From an uncultured Porphyromonadaceae bacterium (GTDB lineage Bacteria; Bacteroidota; Bacteroidia; Bacteroidales; Muribaculaceae), in the NCBI GenBank assembly GCA_947175205.1, contig CAMWLS010000010.1:1-58186 (forward strand): DNA of 58,186 bases. Reading direction: 5' to 3'. This document shows positions 50,790-58,186 of the stretch, piece by piece. Position 1 is the first letter of the stretch; each line of letters begins with the position of its first letter. Below the pieces are notes generated by a model. That model did not search any database. It saw only the letters and a list, made by a program, of their open reading frames with translations, and was not told where the DNA came from. A program made the position numbers and the translations under genes.

Positions 50790-51161
50790 ATGATTAAGTC
50801 AATGTTAATAGCCGGTGCCGGTGGATTTGTAGGTACCTGCGGCCGTTATCTGGTTGGAAAATGGAGTGATGGAATGTGGCATGGTGCCTTCCCCATGGGA
50901 ACATTCCTTGTAAATGTGATAGGCTGTTTTATCATAGGTCTGTTCTTTGGACTTCTTGAGAAAGCCCATGTGATGACGCCCGGAGAGAATGTTCTTCTTA
51001 TAACCGGTTTTTGCGGTGGTTTCACCACCTTCTCATCATTTGCAGATGATATGTGGGTACTTGGTAACAAGGGTGACTGGGCAACATTTGCTCTTTACTT
51101 AGGTTTAAGCGTGGTATGCGGTGTTCTGCTGGTATGGGCAGGTCGTGCAATTATCCGCTGA
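50790..51161 (+). CDS. crcB: CrcB/Fluc fluoride channel
   Basis: A 123-residue, four-helix dual-topology dimeric fluoride channel that lets fluoride leave the cell. The family signatures are GRYLVGKW near 17-24, GTFLVNVIGCFIIGLF near 37-52 with the pore Asn, and GFCGGFTTFSSFADD near 73-87, which carries the Phe-box residues. Length is normal for a single-gene Fluc. It stands alone between a divergent sugar permease operon and the SusC gene and ends before a terminator at 51257-51288. No fluoride riboswitch was recognised upstream. Confidence 0.95.
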   Translation: MIKSMLIAGAGGFVGTCGRYLVGKWSDGMWHGAFPMGTFLVNVIGCFIIGLFFGLLEKAHVMTPGENVLLITGFCGGFTTFSSFADDMWVLGNKGDWATFALYLGLSVVCGVLLVWAGRAIIR

Positions 51162-51233
51162 TTGGCATTTGTTAACACTAAATCAAATTTCTGTTAGGCT
51201 ATTGCTTACGATTTTAAATAGTTAAAGCATAAT

Positions 51234-51249
51234 TAACATAAAACATAAA
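51234..51249 (+). repeat. 16-bp direct repeat flanking crcB, right copy
   Basis: This exact copy of the repeat at 50760-50775 lies just ahead of the crcB terminator. Confidence 0.7.
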
Positions 51250-51256
51250 GAATACG

Positions 51257-51288
51257 GGAGTTACAATGAAATTGTGACTCCTTTTTTT
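51257..51288 (+). terminator. Rho-independent terminator after crcB
   Basis: GGAGTTACAAT pairs with ATTGTGACTCC (one mismatch) around a 3-nt loop and is followed by seven T. Confidence 0.85.
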
Positions 51289-51342
51289 GTTAAAATCAGA
51301 CAAAAAATGTTCTGATTTCTTTTTTTATTGCTAAAAAACATA

Positions 51343-51350
51343 TATCTTTG
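51343..51350 (+). promoter_or_regulatory. -7 promoter element of the susCD operon
   Basis: TATCTTTG matches TAnnTTTG. The transcript would start near 51357, leaving a ~98-nt leader with a small CGCC/GGCG hairpin close to its 5' end. No ECF sigma, anti-sigma or hybrid two-component gene is in the window. Confidence 0.65.
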
Positions 51351-51454
51351 CGCCTTGTGAGGGCGAATTGTGCCAAAAAGCGTCCTTATATGCAAGCTCT
51401 TAAATCAAAAAGACAACTATATTTTATTCACTTTATGTTCAATTAATTATTAGT

Positions 51455-54400
51455 ATGAAAAAGCTGTTTCTATTACTTTTGGCAGTAATCGCAATCGGCA
51501 TCAGTGCGTCGGCACAGACGCGCACCGTGCGTGGTACTGTCGTCGACGAGAACAACGAGGCTCTTGCAGGCGTATCAGTTGTTCCTGCCGGCACCAACAG
51601 TGGTACAAGTACTGACTTTGACGGAAACTTCACGCTGACAGTGGGGCCGAATGTCAAAGAGATTACTTTTAGCTATGTAGGCTATCAGCCTGTTACACTA
51701 CCTGTCCGTGACAAGATGAATGTAACACTGAATCCTACCAATGAGCTTCTGAACACTCTGGTTGTTACCGGCTACGGTTCAGCGCGTAAGATGAGCTCAG
51801 TAGTAGGTTCTGTAGCTGTAGTAGGCGAGGCAACCTTTGAGAACGTGCCCACTCCTACCTTCATTGACGCTCTTCAGGGTCAGGTGGCAGGTCTGAACAT
51901 TTTCTCAAACTCAGGTGACCCCTCAAGTACAGACAATACTATCAACGTACGTGGTCAGAACTCAATCAACATGGGTAACACTCCGCTGTACATCCTGGAC
52001 GGCGCGCCCATTTCATCAGCTCTGTTCACTACACTGAATCCCTCTGATATCGAGAGTGTTACCGTGCTCAAGGACGCAGCATCAATGGCAATCTACGGCT
52101 CACGTGCAGCCAACGGTGTGATTGTGATCACCAGCAAGCGCGGCCGCTATGAGGAGCAGGCAAATGTTAACATCCGTGCCACTGTGGGCTGGTCAAACGC
52201 CGTGCAGGACAATGTTAAGATGATGAACTCCGCTCAGCTGATTGACCTTTGCAACAAGGCTAATTTTGCTCTTAACCCCGGTGCTATTGCAGCCTGGGAA
52301 CAGTATGGCATCAGCACTGACTGGGTGAAGGAGACATTTGACGGACACGCTCCCACATACAACCTGGAAGGTACAGTAAGCGGTGGTGGCGAGAAGATGA
52401 ATTACTACATCTCACTGAGCCACATGAAGCAGGACGGTATCATTGCACAGTCAAGCATGCGCCGTGAGACTCTGCGTTCATCAATCAACGGCCGTGTGAA
52501 CAACTGGTTCCGTACCGGTCTGCAGCTGAACTTAGGTTACACTGACTATGAGACTAACAATGAGGCCGGTGCGACAGGTGTATATACTACTAACCCCATG
52601 GTGTTTGCCCGTAAGGCATTCCCTATGGACTCACCTTATTATTATACAGTTGAGACCCGTGAGGACGGTACAGAGTATCTGAACTACGGTGACAAGGCCA
52701 TGTACATGCGCTGGTCAGGCCAGTGGAGCCCTGACTGGGTTAACGGAAACCGCTCAGTAAAGCGTAACCGTCTGACCATCAACGGTTCACTCTATGAGGA
52801 GGTTACTCCCATCACCGGTCTTGTACTGCGTGCTCAGCAGAGTGTTGACGCCTACGAAGTGCGTCTGAACAACCTTGGCTTCCCCAAGGACGCTTACTAC
52901 TATACACCCTGGGGTACCCGTATTTCAACAGGTACACCTAATGACAACGGTATTGTAGAAGGTTACAACCAGCAGTCATTTACCCGTTACTATCAGTTCA
53001 CTTACACCAATACAGCTGAATATTCATTCAATGTAGCTGACAAGCACGATATCTCAGTGCTGGTGGGTGAGGAATCACGTATAGAGAAGTCAAACGCTTT
53101 TGCCGTATTCTCAAGCGGTCAGAGCGATATCCGTCAGATGCTTCTGACTCAGGGTACAACAGTTGCTACTTCTGACCTGTCTCAGTCAATAGCGCAGGAG
53201 AGTGCAAACTCAATCTTCGGGCAGGCTCATTACTCATTTGATGACCGTTACTTCTTCAGCGCTACGATACGTCACGATGGCAGCTCACTGTTTGCCCCCG
53301 GAAACCGCTGGGCTACTTTCTACTCAGTGGGCGGTATGTGGAATGCCAAGAATGAGAAGTTCTTCCAGCCTCTGACATGGCTGAATGACCTGCGTGTACG
53401 TGTAAGCTACGGTACAACAGGTAACACTTCAATTGGCAACTATGCTTACTTTGGTCTTGTAGGTGCCTACACTAACCCCTATAACGGTGTCAGCGGTCTG
53501 GGTATAGCGCAGGCTTCAAATCCTGACCTTACCTGGGAGACTGTACGTAACTTTGACTTTGGTGTAAGCTTCCGTCTGTGGGACCGTATTTCAATGGAAG
53601 TGGATGCATACCGCAAGGAGACCATCAACATGCTGATGGATATTCCTTACTCATTCACCACCGGTTTCGCTGAAGGTTCAGGCAACATGGGTTCAATGAA
53701 GAACGTTGGTGTTGACGTTGACTTCCGTGCTGACATCTTCAAGAACCGTGACTGGTATGTAGGTGCACGTGTTAACTTCAACTATAACAAGAACCGCATC
53801 ACTGAGCTGATTGACGGTCAGGACACCTACACCCTGGCAAACTACGGTCTTCAGTACAAGGTTGGCCATGCATACGGTGAATTCTATCAGGTACGCTATG
53901 CAGGTGTAGACCCCCAGGACGGTGCTCCCATGTGGTATGACGTAAACGGTAACATCACCAAGAACTACAATGAGGAACGTGACGCAGTGCTGATAGGCAA
54001 GAACCGTTACGCACCCTGGACCGGTGGCTTTGGTATTGATGCCCGCTGGAAAGGTCTGTCACTGCGCGTTGACTTCAACTGGGCAGCCAAGAAGTATATG
54101 ATCAACAATGACCGTTACTTCATGGAGAATCCTGCATTCATAGGTCAGTTCAACCAGATGGATACAATGGCCAACATGTGGACAACCCCCGGCCAGATTA
54201 CAGATATCCCCGGTGCTGATTACAGTATCCAGTTTGACGATCACCTGGTTGAGAACGCCTCATTCCTGCGTATGAAGACTCTGGGTATCAACTATCAATT
54301 CCCCAAGAGCATAACCTCTAAGTTAGGTCTTAACGGTCTGGCACTGAACTTTACCGGCCGCAACCTTCTGACCTTCACTAACTTCTCAGGTTATGACCCC

Positions 54401-54478
54401 GAACCCGGTATGAACCTGGTTTCATTCAATTACCCCAACACCCGTCAGTACGAATTCGGTATTGAGGTGAATTTCTAA
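51455..54478 (+). CDS. SusC/RagA-family TonB-dependent outer-membrane transporter
   Basis: 1007 residues. A signal peptide (to about residue 21, ISASA-Q) is followed by a carboxypeptidase-D regulatory-like (DUF4480-type) domain at about 24-100 (VRGTVVDENNEALAGVSV, FSYVGYQPV), the TonB-box region ahead of LVVTGYGSARKM, the plug domain (about 110-225, with PLYILDGAPI, LNPSDIESVTVLKDAASMAI and YGSRAANGVIVITSKRG read separately) and a 22-strand barrel ending in FGIEVNF with terminal Phe. It pairs with the SusD-like protein encoded 30 bp downstream to import a glycan or peptide through the outer membrane. The ligand cannot be told; no glycosidase or protease gene is adjacent in the window. Confidence 0.95.
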   Translation: MKKLFLLLLAVIAIGISASAQTRTVRGTVVDENNEALAGVSVVPAGTNSGTSTDFDGNFTLTVGPNVKEITFSYVGYQPVTLPVRDKMNVTLNPTNELLNTLVVTGYGSARKMSSVVGSVAVVGEATFENVPTPTFIDALQGQVAGLNIFSNSGDPSSTDNTINVRGQNSINMGNTPLYILDGAPISSALFTTLNPSDIESVTVLKDAASMAIYGSRAANGVIVITSKRGRYEEQANVNIRATVGWSNAVQDNVKMMNSAQLIDLCNKANFALNPGAIAAWEQYGISTDWVKETFDGHAPTYNLEGTVSGGGEKMNYYISLSHMKQDGIIAQSSMRRETLRSSINGRVNNWFRTGLQLNLGYTDYETNNEAGATGVYTTNPMVFARKAFPMDSPYYYTVETREDGTEYLNYGDKAMYMRWSGQWSPDWVNGNRSVKRNRLTINGSLYEEVTPITGLVLRAQQSVDAYEVRLNNLGFPKDAYYYTPWGTRISTGTPNDNGIVEGYNQQSFTRYYQFTYTNTAEYSFNVADKHDISVLVGEESRIEKSNAFAVFSSGQSDIRQMLLTQGTTVATSDLSQSIAQESANSIFGQAHYSFDDRYFFSATIRHDGSSLFAPGNRWATFYSVGGMWNAKNEKFFQPLTWLNDLRVRVSYGTTGNTSIGNYAYFGLVGAYTNPYNGVSGLGIAQASNPDLTWETVRNFDFGVSFRLWDRISMEVDAYRKETINMLMDIPYSFTTGFAEGSGNMGSMKNVGVDVDFRADIFKNRDWYVGARVNFNYNKNRITELIDGQDTYTLANYGLQYKVGHAYGEFYQVRYAGVDPQDGAPMWYDVNGNITKNYNEERDAVLIGKNRYAPWTGGFGIDARWKGLSLRVDFNWAAKKYMINNDRYFMENPAFIGQFNQMDTMANMWTTPGQITDIPGADYSIQFDDHLVENASFLRMKTLGINYQFPKSITSKLGLNGLALNFTGRNLLTFTNFSGYDPEPGMNLVSFNYPNTRQYEFGIEVNF

Positions 54479-54508
54479 TAACCACGTTTACCAAAAGAAG
54501 AAAAGACA

Positions 54509-56032
54509 ATGAAGAAGTTATATATAGCCATGGCGTCAGCCACAGTGCTGTTGGCGTCATGTAACATGGACCTGGCTCCCATAGGCTCACTGGATGACCA
54601 GAGCGCCGTAGAGACTGTGAATGACTGCGTGCGTTTCCAGGCCGGTTTCGGAGGCAATGTCCGCAGTATCTCACTTGGCGGCCTTGTGGGTTATCCTGAG
54701 TTTCAGGGTGATAATTTCCAGGCAGTACGCGCGCTGTACGGCAACAACCAGGGCCTTCTGTTTTCAGGTAACATAGTTTCCAGCAATGAAGATATTGAGG
54801 GTCAGTGGAGTGCGCTGTACTCATACATTGGCAATGCCAACTACTTTATCCCCAAGGCAAGTGCTCTTATTGATGATACAGAGAAATTCAGCGACTCAGA
54901 GATTCTTACCATCCGCCGTTCACGCGGTGTGGCATATTTCACACGTGCGCTGTGCTACTTCTACCTTCTGGAGCGTTTCTGTCCTCAGTATACTGACGGT
55001 AATGCGCAGCAGGAAGGTCTGGGCGCGCCCATAGTAACTGAATTTGACCCCACTTATGAGCGTGGCAAGTATCCTGCCCGCAGCAGCATGGCAGCTACAG
55101 TAAGTCTGATCCGCGAGGACCTTGCAGCAGCTTCAGCTGACCTTGCAGCTTACGAGGTATCAAATCCCTCAGTACTGGCAGCCGGTGCAGCTTATGCAAA
55201 CACAGATATCTGTAAGGCTCTGGAGGCACGTCTGGCTCTGCTTATCAACGATAAGGCAACTGCAGCGGCAAAGGCTAAGGAGCTTATCAACTGCGGCCGC
55301 TATGAGCTGGCTAACGCTGAACAGTATCCCACTGTATGGCTGAATGACAACCCCTGCAAGGAGGTTCTCTATATGCCTGTTGTTAATAAGGCAGAGGCTG
55401 CCGGGGTAGGAGCTTACGGTACCAACTGGACTTCAGCTGACCGTCAGAAAGCATATTACGTGCCCACTCAGGCCACTCTGGCAAACTACGAAGCCGGTGA
55501 CGTACGCTTCACCTCTTTCTTTGAGCAGAATGATATAGTGATAGGTGGTGGTAACTATGAGCTTTACTGCTTTGTAAAGTATCCCGGTAACCCCGCGCTG
55601 ACCAGCGGCACTGTTTCAGGTGTTAACGCTCCCAAGGCTTTCCGTATCTCAGAAATGTACCTGATTCTTGCAGAGGCGGGCACAAATGCAGAGGGCAATG
55701 CAGCCCTGCAGGCCCTGCGTGAGGCCCGTATCCCCGGATATACCGGCAGCACATACAGTGACGCCCTCCTGCTGACAGAGGTTCAGAAGGAACGTAACCG
55801 TGAGCTGATAGGTGAAGGTTTCCGTCTGACTGACCTTCGCCGCTGGGGTCTGGGCTTTACCCGTGACAACACTACTACCGCACCTTACTTCCCCGCTAAC
55901 TTCAACGAGCAGTTCACCGCAGACCAGAGTCTCTCTTATCCCGCCGGTGACTACCGTATGACCTGGCCTATCCCGTCATCTGAAATTGACGTTAATCCGC
56001 AGCTGAAGGGACAGCAGAACATCGGCTATTAA
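54509..56032 (+). CDS. SusD/RagB-family surface nutrient-binding lipoprotein
   Basis: 507 residues. Lipobox LLASC with Cys18, then the SusD N-terminal region and TPR-type helices (IRRSRGVAYFTRALCYFYLL near 132-151 is the classic SusD helix) and the C-terminal RagB/SusD domain (FRISEMYLILAEAG near 372-385, VQKERNRELIGEGFRLTDLR near 420-439). It caps the SusC barrel and holds substrate at the cell surface. It is 30 bp after susC and is followed by a strong stem-loop and a lipoprotein gene. Confidence 0.95.
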   Translation: MKKLYIAMASATVLLASCNMDLAPIGSLDDQSAVETVNDCVRFQAGFGGNVRSISLGGLVGYPEFQGDNFQAVRALYGNNQGLLFSGNIVSSNEDIEGQWSALYSYIGNANYFIPKASALIDDTEKFSDSEILTIRRSRGVAYFTRALCYFYLLERFCPQYTDGNAQQEGLGAPIVTEFDPTYERGKYPARSSMAATVSLIREDLAAASADLAAYEVSNPSVLAAGAAYANTDICKALEARLALLINDKATAAAKAKELINCGRYELANAEQYPTVWLNDNPCKEVLYMPVVNKAEAAGVGAYGTNWTSADRQKAYYVPTQATLANYEAGDVRFTSFFEQNDIVIGGGNYELYCFVKYPGNPALTSGTVSGVNAPKAFRISEMYLILAEAGTNAEGNAALQALREARIPGYTGSTYSDALLLTEVQKERNRELIGEGFRLTDLRRWGLGFTRDNTTTAPYFPANFNEQFTADQSLSYPAGDYRMTWPIPSSEIDVNPQLKGQQNIGY

Positions 56033-56053
56033 TTAATTGAATCAATATCAGTC

Positions 56054-56085
56054 CCGCCGTTCATGGCGATGAGCCATGAACGCGG
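56054..56085 (+). terminator. Stem-loop between susD and the downstream lipoprotein gene
   Basis: GTTCATGGC and GCCATGAAC pair perfectly around a 5-nt loop and the stem is extended by CCGC/GCGG across a bulged C. There is no T run, so it is more likely an mRNA-stabilising or attenuating element within the operon than a full terminator. Confidence 0.5.
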
Positions 56086-56158
56086 AGGCTGAAAGAGATT
56101 TGGATTAAGTAATGACGAGAATTGTAAATAAACAATCAGAATTACAAATCAAGACAAT

Positions 56159-58045
56159 ATGAAACTATTTAAATATTTCGCATTTGCCTTAGCCGGTGTG
56201 GCGTTTGCCGCATGTTCAGATGATACGCCGTCAATGAATACAGCGGACGGTGTTTCAGTGGAATTTGCGCGCGCAAGTATGGCTGTACCTGAAGGCAACA
56301 GCAGTCTGGTAAACGTGCCTATCAAGCTTAATGGCGAGGCCAACGGTGAAGTGAAAGTTGAAGTGGCTTTTGAAGGCTACGGAGCAAATCCTGCCGTACT
56401 GAACCAGGACGTGTTCATCACCAGCACTTCACTTATTATACCTGCCGGAGAGAGCACAGTTAATGTTGAGTTCTATGTAACCGACAATGAAATAGAGGAG
56501 AGCGTAGAGCGCGCTTTCTCACTGAGCATTGTTGATGCACAGGGTGCTGTAATTGGCACAAGCAGCAAGTGTGTTGTAACCCTGACTGATGATGACAAGC
56601 CCGTAGATTGGGTTTCATTGGGTATGGTCAAGTACACTGATCCCTTCCTGTGTGACATCTTCGGTTTTGACCGTGTAACATATGATGTTGAAATTCAGGA
56701 GAGCGGTGATACAGAAGGTCTTTACCGTCTGGTTGCTCCCTACGGTGCAGCGTTCCTGGCTGAGATGCAGAAGCAGGATCCCACTTTTGTTGAGGAAGAT
56801 GTGAATATGGACGGTTACCTGATTATTGACGCTACAAATCCCGCTGCGGTACGCTGTCCCAGACAGAAGCTTGGCGTAAACTGGGGTCACGGTGATTTTG
56901 AGGTAATGTTCATGAGTACATACTATAATGAGCAGGGCAATGACTGGGATGTTATCGAGCAGGTAAAGCCTGAGTCATTCGGTATTCTCTCAAACGGTAT
57001 TCTGACAATTGCAGAAAAGAATGCCATTACTGTAATGGATGATGGTGAATACTATGGTAACAGTAAGGGTGATACTCGTATGATAGTAATGCCCGGTACT
57101 GTATTAGGAGATTACAGCGCCCAGATAAACTATATGGGTACTTACATCAGCGCTGACAACAACCTGAGTATAGTAGTTTCATTTGACTTCGGCAAGGATG
57201 TGAAGGCTGCTTATGCAGGAGCAACACAGCATGATGTTACCGGTCTGATTTCTGATCTTGCACAGGGTAACGGTGTTGAGGTGAATATGGACAGCAAGAC
57301 TGCCGTTATCCCTGTGGAAGGCCCGGGCGACTATGTAGTTGCTGTTGTAACTTACAGCACTTCCGCTGAGGAGAACGCACTGCTTGAAATCACTGTTACA
57401 GGTGGTGCCGCAGCTGAGGATACTTATGAGATGATAGGTTACGCTGACTATGTTGACGGCTTCTTCATCCCCGGCTTCGGAATTGACCCGTATGAATGGC
57501 CCTGGAGCGTTGAGGTTAAGCGTGATACCAAGGATCCGGTTAACTACCGTCTGATGGACCTGTATACAAGTGAAGATTGCCCCTTAGCACAGGAAGGCTT
57601 AAAGCCTGTTAATGTGGACTTCCAGATTTATGAAGCCGGTTCAGTGGTTATCCTGCCACAGTACTCAGGCTTTGAGCACCAGCAGCTTGGTGTAGCTTAC
57701 ATGTGTAACCCCGAAGGTTATTATGTAGTTAATGACGGCATTGACCCCAGTACTTCAAGTTCTTATATCAAGGAAGAGTTCCGCACTGTATTTGCTGACA
57801 ATATCGTAACCATCAATCTGCCTATGTTTGCAAGCCAACAGTTCACCGGAGGTGAATTCAGCAACTGGAAGAATGTGGTAGCAGGTGAGATAATACTGCC
57901 TGAGGCATCAGCTGACGCACGTGTAAAGGCTAAGGCAAAACGTGGTATGCAGCTGCGTAGCCGTCTGGGAGCTATCTCTCAGGTTAACGCAAAGCGCAAG
58001 ACTGCCCGTTTCACAGTAAACCGCAAGGCTGCTCTCAAGAAGTAA
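56159..58045 (+). CDS. Surface lipoprotein with Calx-beta-like domain, SusCD partner
   Basis: 628 residues. Lipobox FAAC with Cys19, then a Calx-beta-like domain at about 30-147 (VEFARASMAVPEGNSSL, IPAGESTVNVEFYVTDNEIE and VVTLTDDD are the typical strands). The remainder is beta-rich without a domain I can name, with repeats of the form VDWVSLGMVKYTDPFLCDIF and YEMIGYADYVDGFFIPGFG that suggest two related modules (about 150-400 and 420-590). The last ~40 residues are strikingly basic (many Lys and Arg) and end KAALKK. By position it fits the SusE/F-like surface glycan-binding protein slot. It lies 126 bp after susD in the same transcript unit and is followed by a terminator. Confidence 0.75.
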   Translation: MKLFKYFAFALAGVAFAACSDDTPSMNTADGVSVEFARASMAVPEGNSSLVNVPIKLNGEANGEVKVEVAFEGYGANPAVLNQDVFITSTSLIIPAGESTVNVEFYVTDNEIEESVERAFSLSIVDAQGAVIGTSSKCVVTLTDDDKPVDWVSLGMVKYTDPFLCDIFGFDRVTYDVEIQESGDTEGLYRLVAPYGAAFLAEMQKQDPTFVEEDVNMDGYLIIDATNPAAVRCPRQKLGVNWGHGDFEVMFMSTYYNEQGNDWDVIEQVKPESFGILSNGILTIAEKNAITVMDDGEYYGNSKGDTRMIVMPGTVLGDYSAQINYMGTYISADNNLSIVVSFDFGKDVKAAYAGATQHDVTGLISDLAQGNGVEVNMDSKTAVIPVEGPGDYVVAVVTYSTSAEENALLEITVTGGAAAEDTYEMIGYADYVDGFFIPGFGIDPYEWPWSVEVKRDTKDPVNYRLMDLYTSEDCPLAQEGLKPVNVDFQIYEAGSVVILPQYSGFEHQQLGVAYMCNPEGYYVVNDGIDPSTSSSYIKEEFRTVFADNIVTINLPMFASQQFTGGEFSNWKNVVAGEIILPEASADARVKAKAKRGMQLRSRLGAISQVNAKRKTARFTVNRKAALKK

Positions 58046-58076
58046 GATATTTCTTAAGAGACTGAAATAAGTTAGG

Positions 58077-58113
58077 GCCCGGTCAGACCAGAGTGGTTTG
58101 GCCGGGCTTTTTT
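58077..58113 (+). terminator. Rho-independent terminator of the susCD operon
   Basis: GCCCGGTCAGACCA pairs with TGGTTTGGCCGGGC (14 bp with two wobble pairs, GAG loop), followed by six T. Confidence 0.9.
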
Positions 58114-58131
58114 GCGTGCTGGCTTATTTGG

Positions 58132-58186
58132 CTTATGCGTCTTATGCGTCTTATGCGTCTTATGCGTCTTATGCGTCTTATGCGTC
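58132..58186 (+). repeat. Perfect tandem array of CTTATGCGT, cut by the window end
   Basis: Six exact 9-bp copies run from 58132 to 58185, preceded by a degenerate copy (58123-58131), and the array continues past the window. It lies just after the susCD terminator. Confidence 0.9.

Noticed and set aside
58123..58186. CRISPR array at the right edge
   Set aside because: Units are 9 bp with no spacers; it is a simple tandem repeat.

Overview
The window looks like a chromosome segment from a gut-type Bacteroidales bacterium. The taxon is inferred from gene content and promoters: a SusC/SusD pair, a secreted giant with a type IX (T9SS) C-terminal sorting domain, TamL-type BamA lipoproteins, a DUF4494 protein, a TupA-like ATP-grasp protein, and repeated use of the Bacteroidetes promoter (-7 TAnnTTTG, often with TTTG 19-20 bp upstream). 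Start codons are preceded by AT-rich leaders rather than Shine-Dalgarno sequences. Genus cannot be fixed by eye. No tRNA, rRNA, CRISPR array or intact insertion sequence was seen. The first ~100 bases are homopolymer-rich and look like a contig-end artefact.

Layout. 144-2022 (-): TupA-like protein and a GT2 glycosyltransferase (surface glycan synthesis), divergent from a BamA-superfamily lipoprotein (2162-4531). 4644-10895 (-): a 2083-residue secreted protein built of repeated beta modules with a T9SS tail. 11285-19029 (-): tamB-tamL-gph operon. 19287-27329 (+): lipoate ligase followed by a complete glycine cleavage system (gcvT, gcvH, split gcvPA/gcvPB, a dedicated lpdA) and a secreted TPR protein. 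27702-30768 (+): rplM-rpsI-rpsB-tsf translation genes. 30881-34283 (-): glutaminase, an MFS transporter and cytoplasmic asparaginase, an amide amino acid cassette. 34452-35574 (+): DUF4494 and YggS-family genes.

35666-40905 (-) is the most interesting part. Five tightly packed genes encode a four-TM protein with a large periplasmic loop, a TRAFAC-like GTPase, two single-pass proteins with cytoplasmic sensor-like N-termini and periplasmic beta C-termini, and between these two a lipoprotein aspartic (retropepsin-like) protease. The leader region carries two almost identical 19-bp palindromes and an outward-facing consensus promoter that would drive a pyrimidine-rich non-coding RNA. It reads as an undescribed envelope-spanning GTPase/protease signalling or defence system; its function is not known to me.

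41440-50482 (-): tpx alone, then an apparent operon read as sugar permease, tkt, gltX, waaA, an argC homologue lacking its catalytic cysteine, and a degenerate thioredoxin-fold protein. 50790-51161 (+): crcB fluoride channel. 51455-58045 (+): SusC, SusD and a Calx-beta-like lipoprotein, a small glycan (or peptide) uptake locus ended by a strong terminator. A 9-bp-period intergenic repeat family (related to CTTATGCGT) occurs at five intergenic sites, including the right edge of the window.
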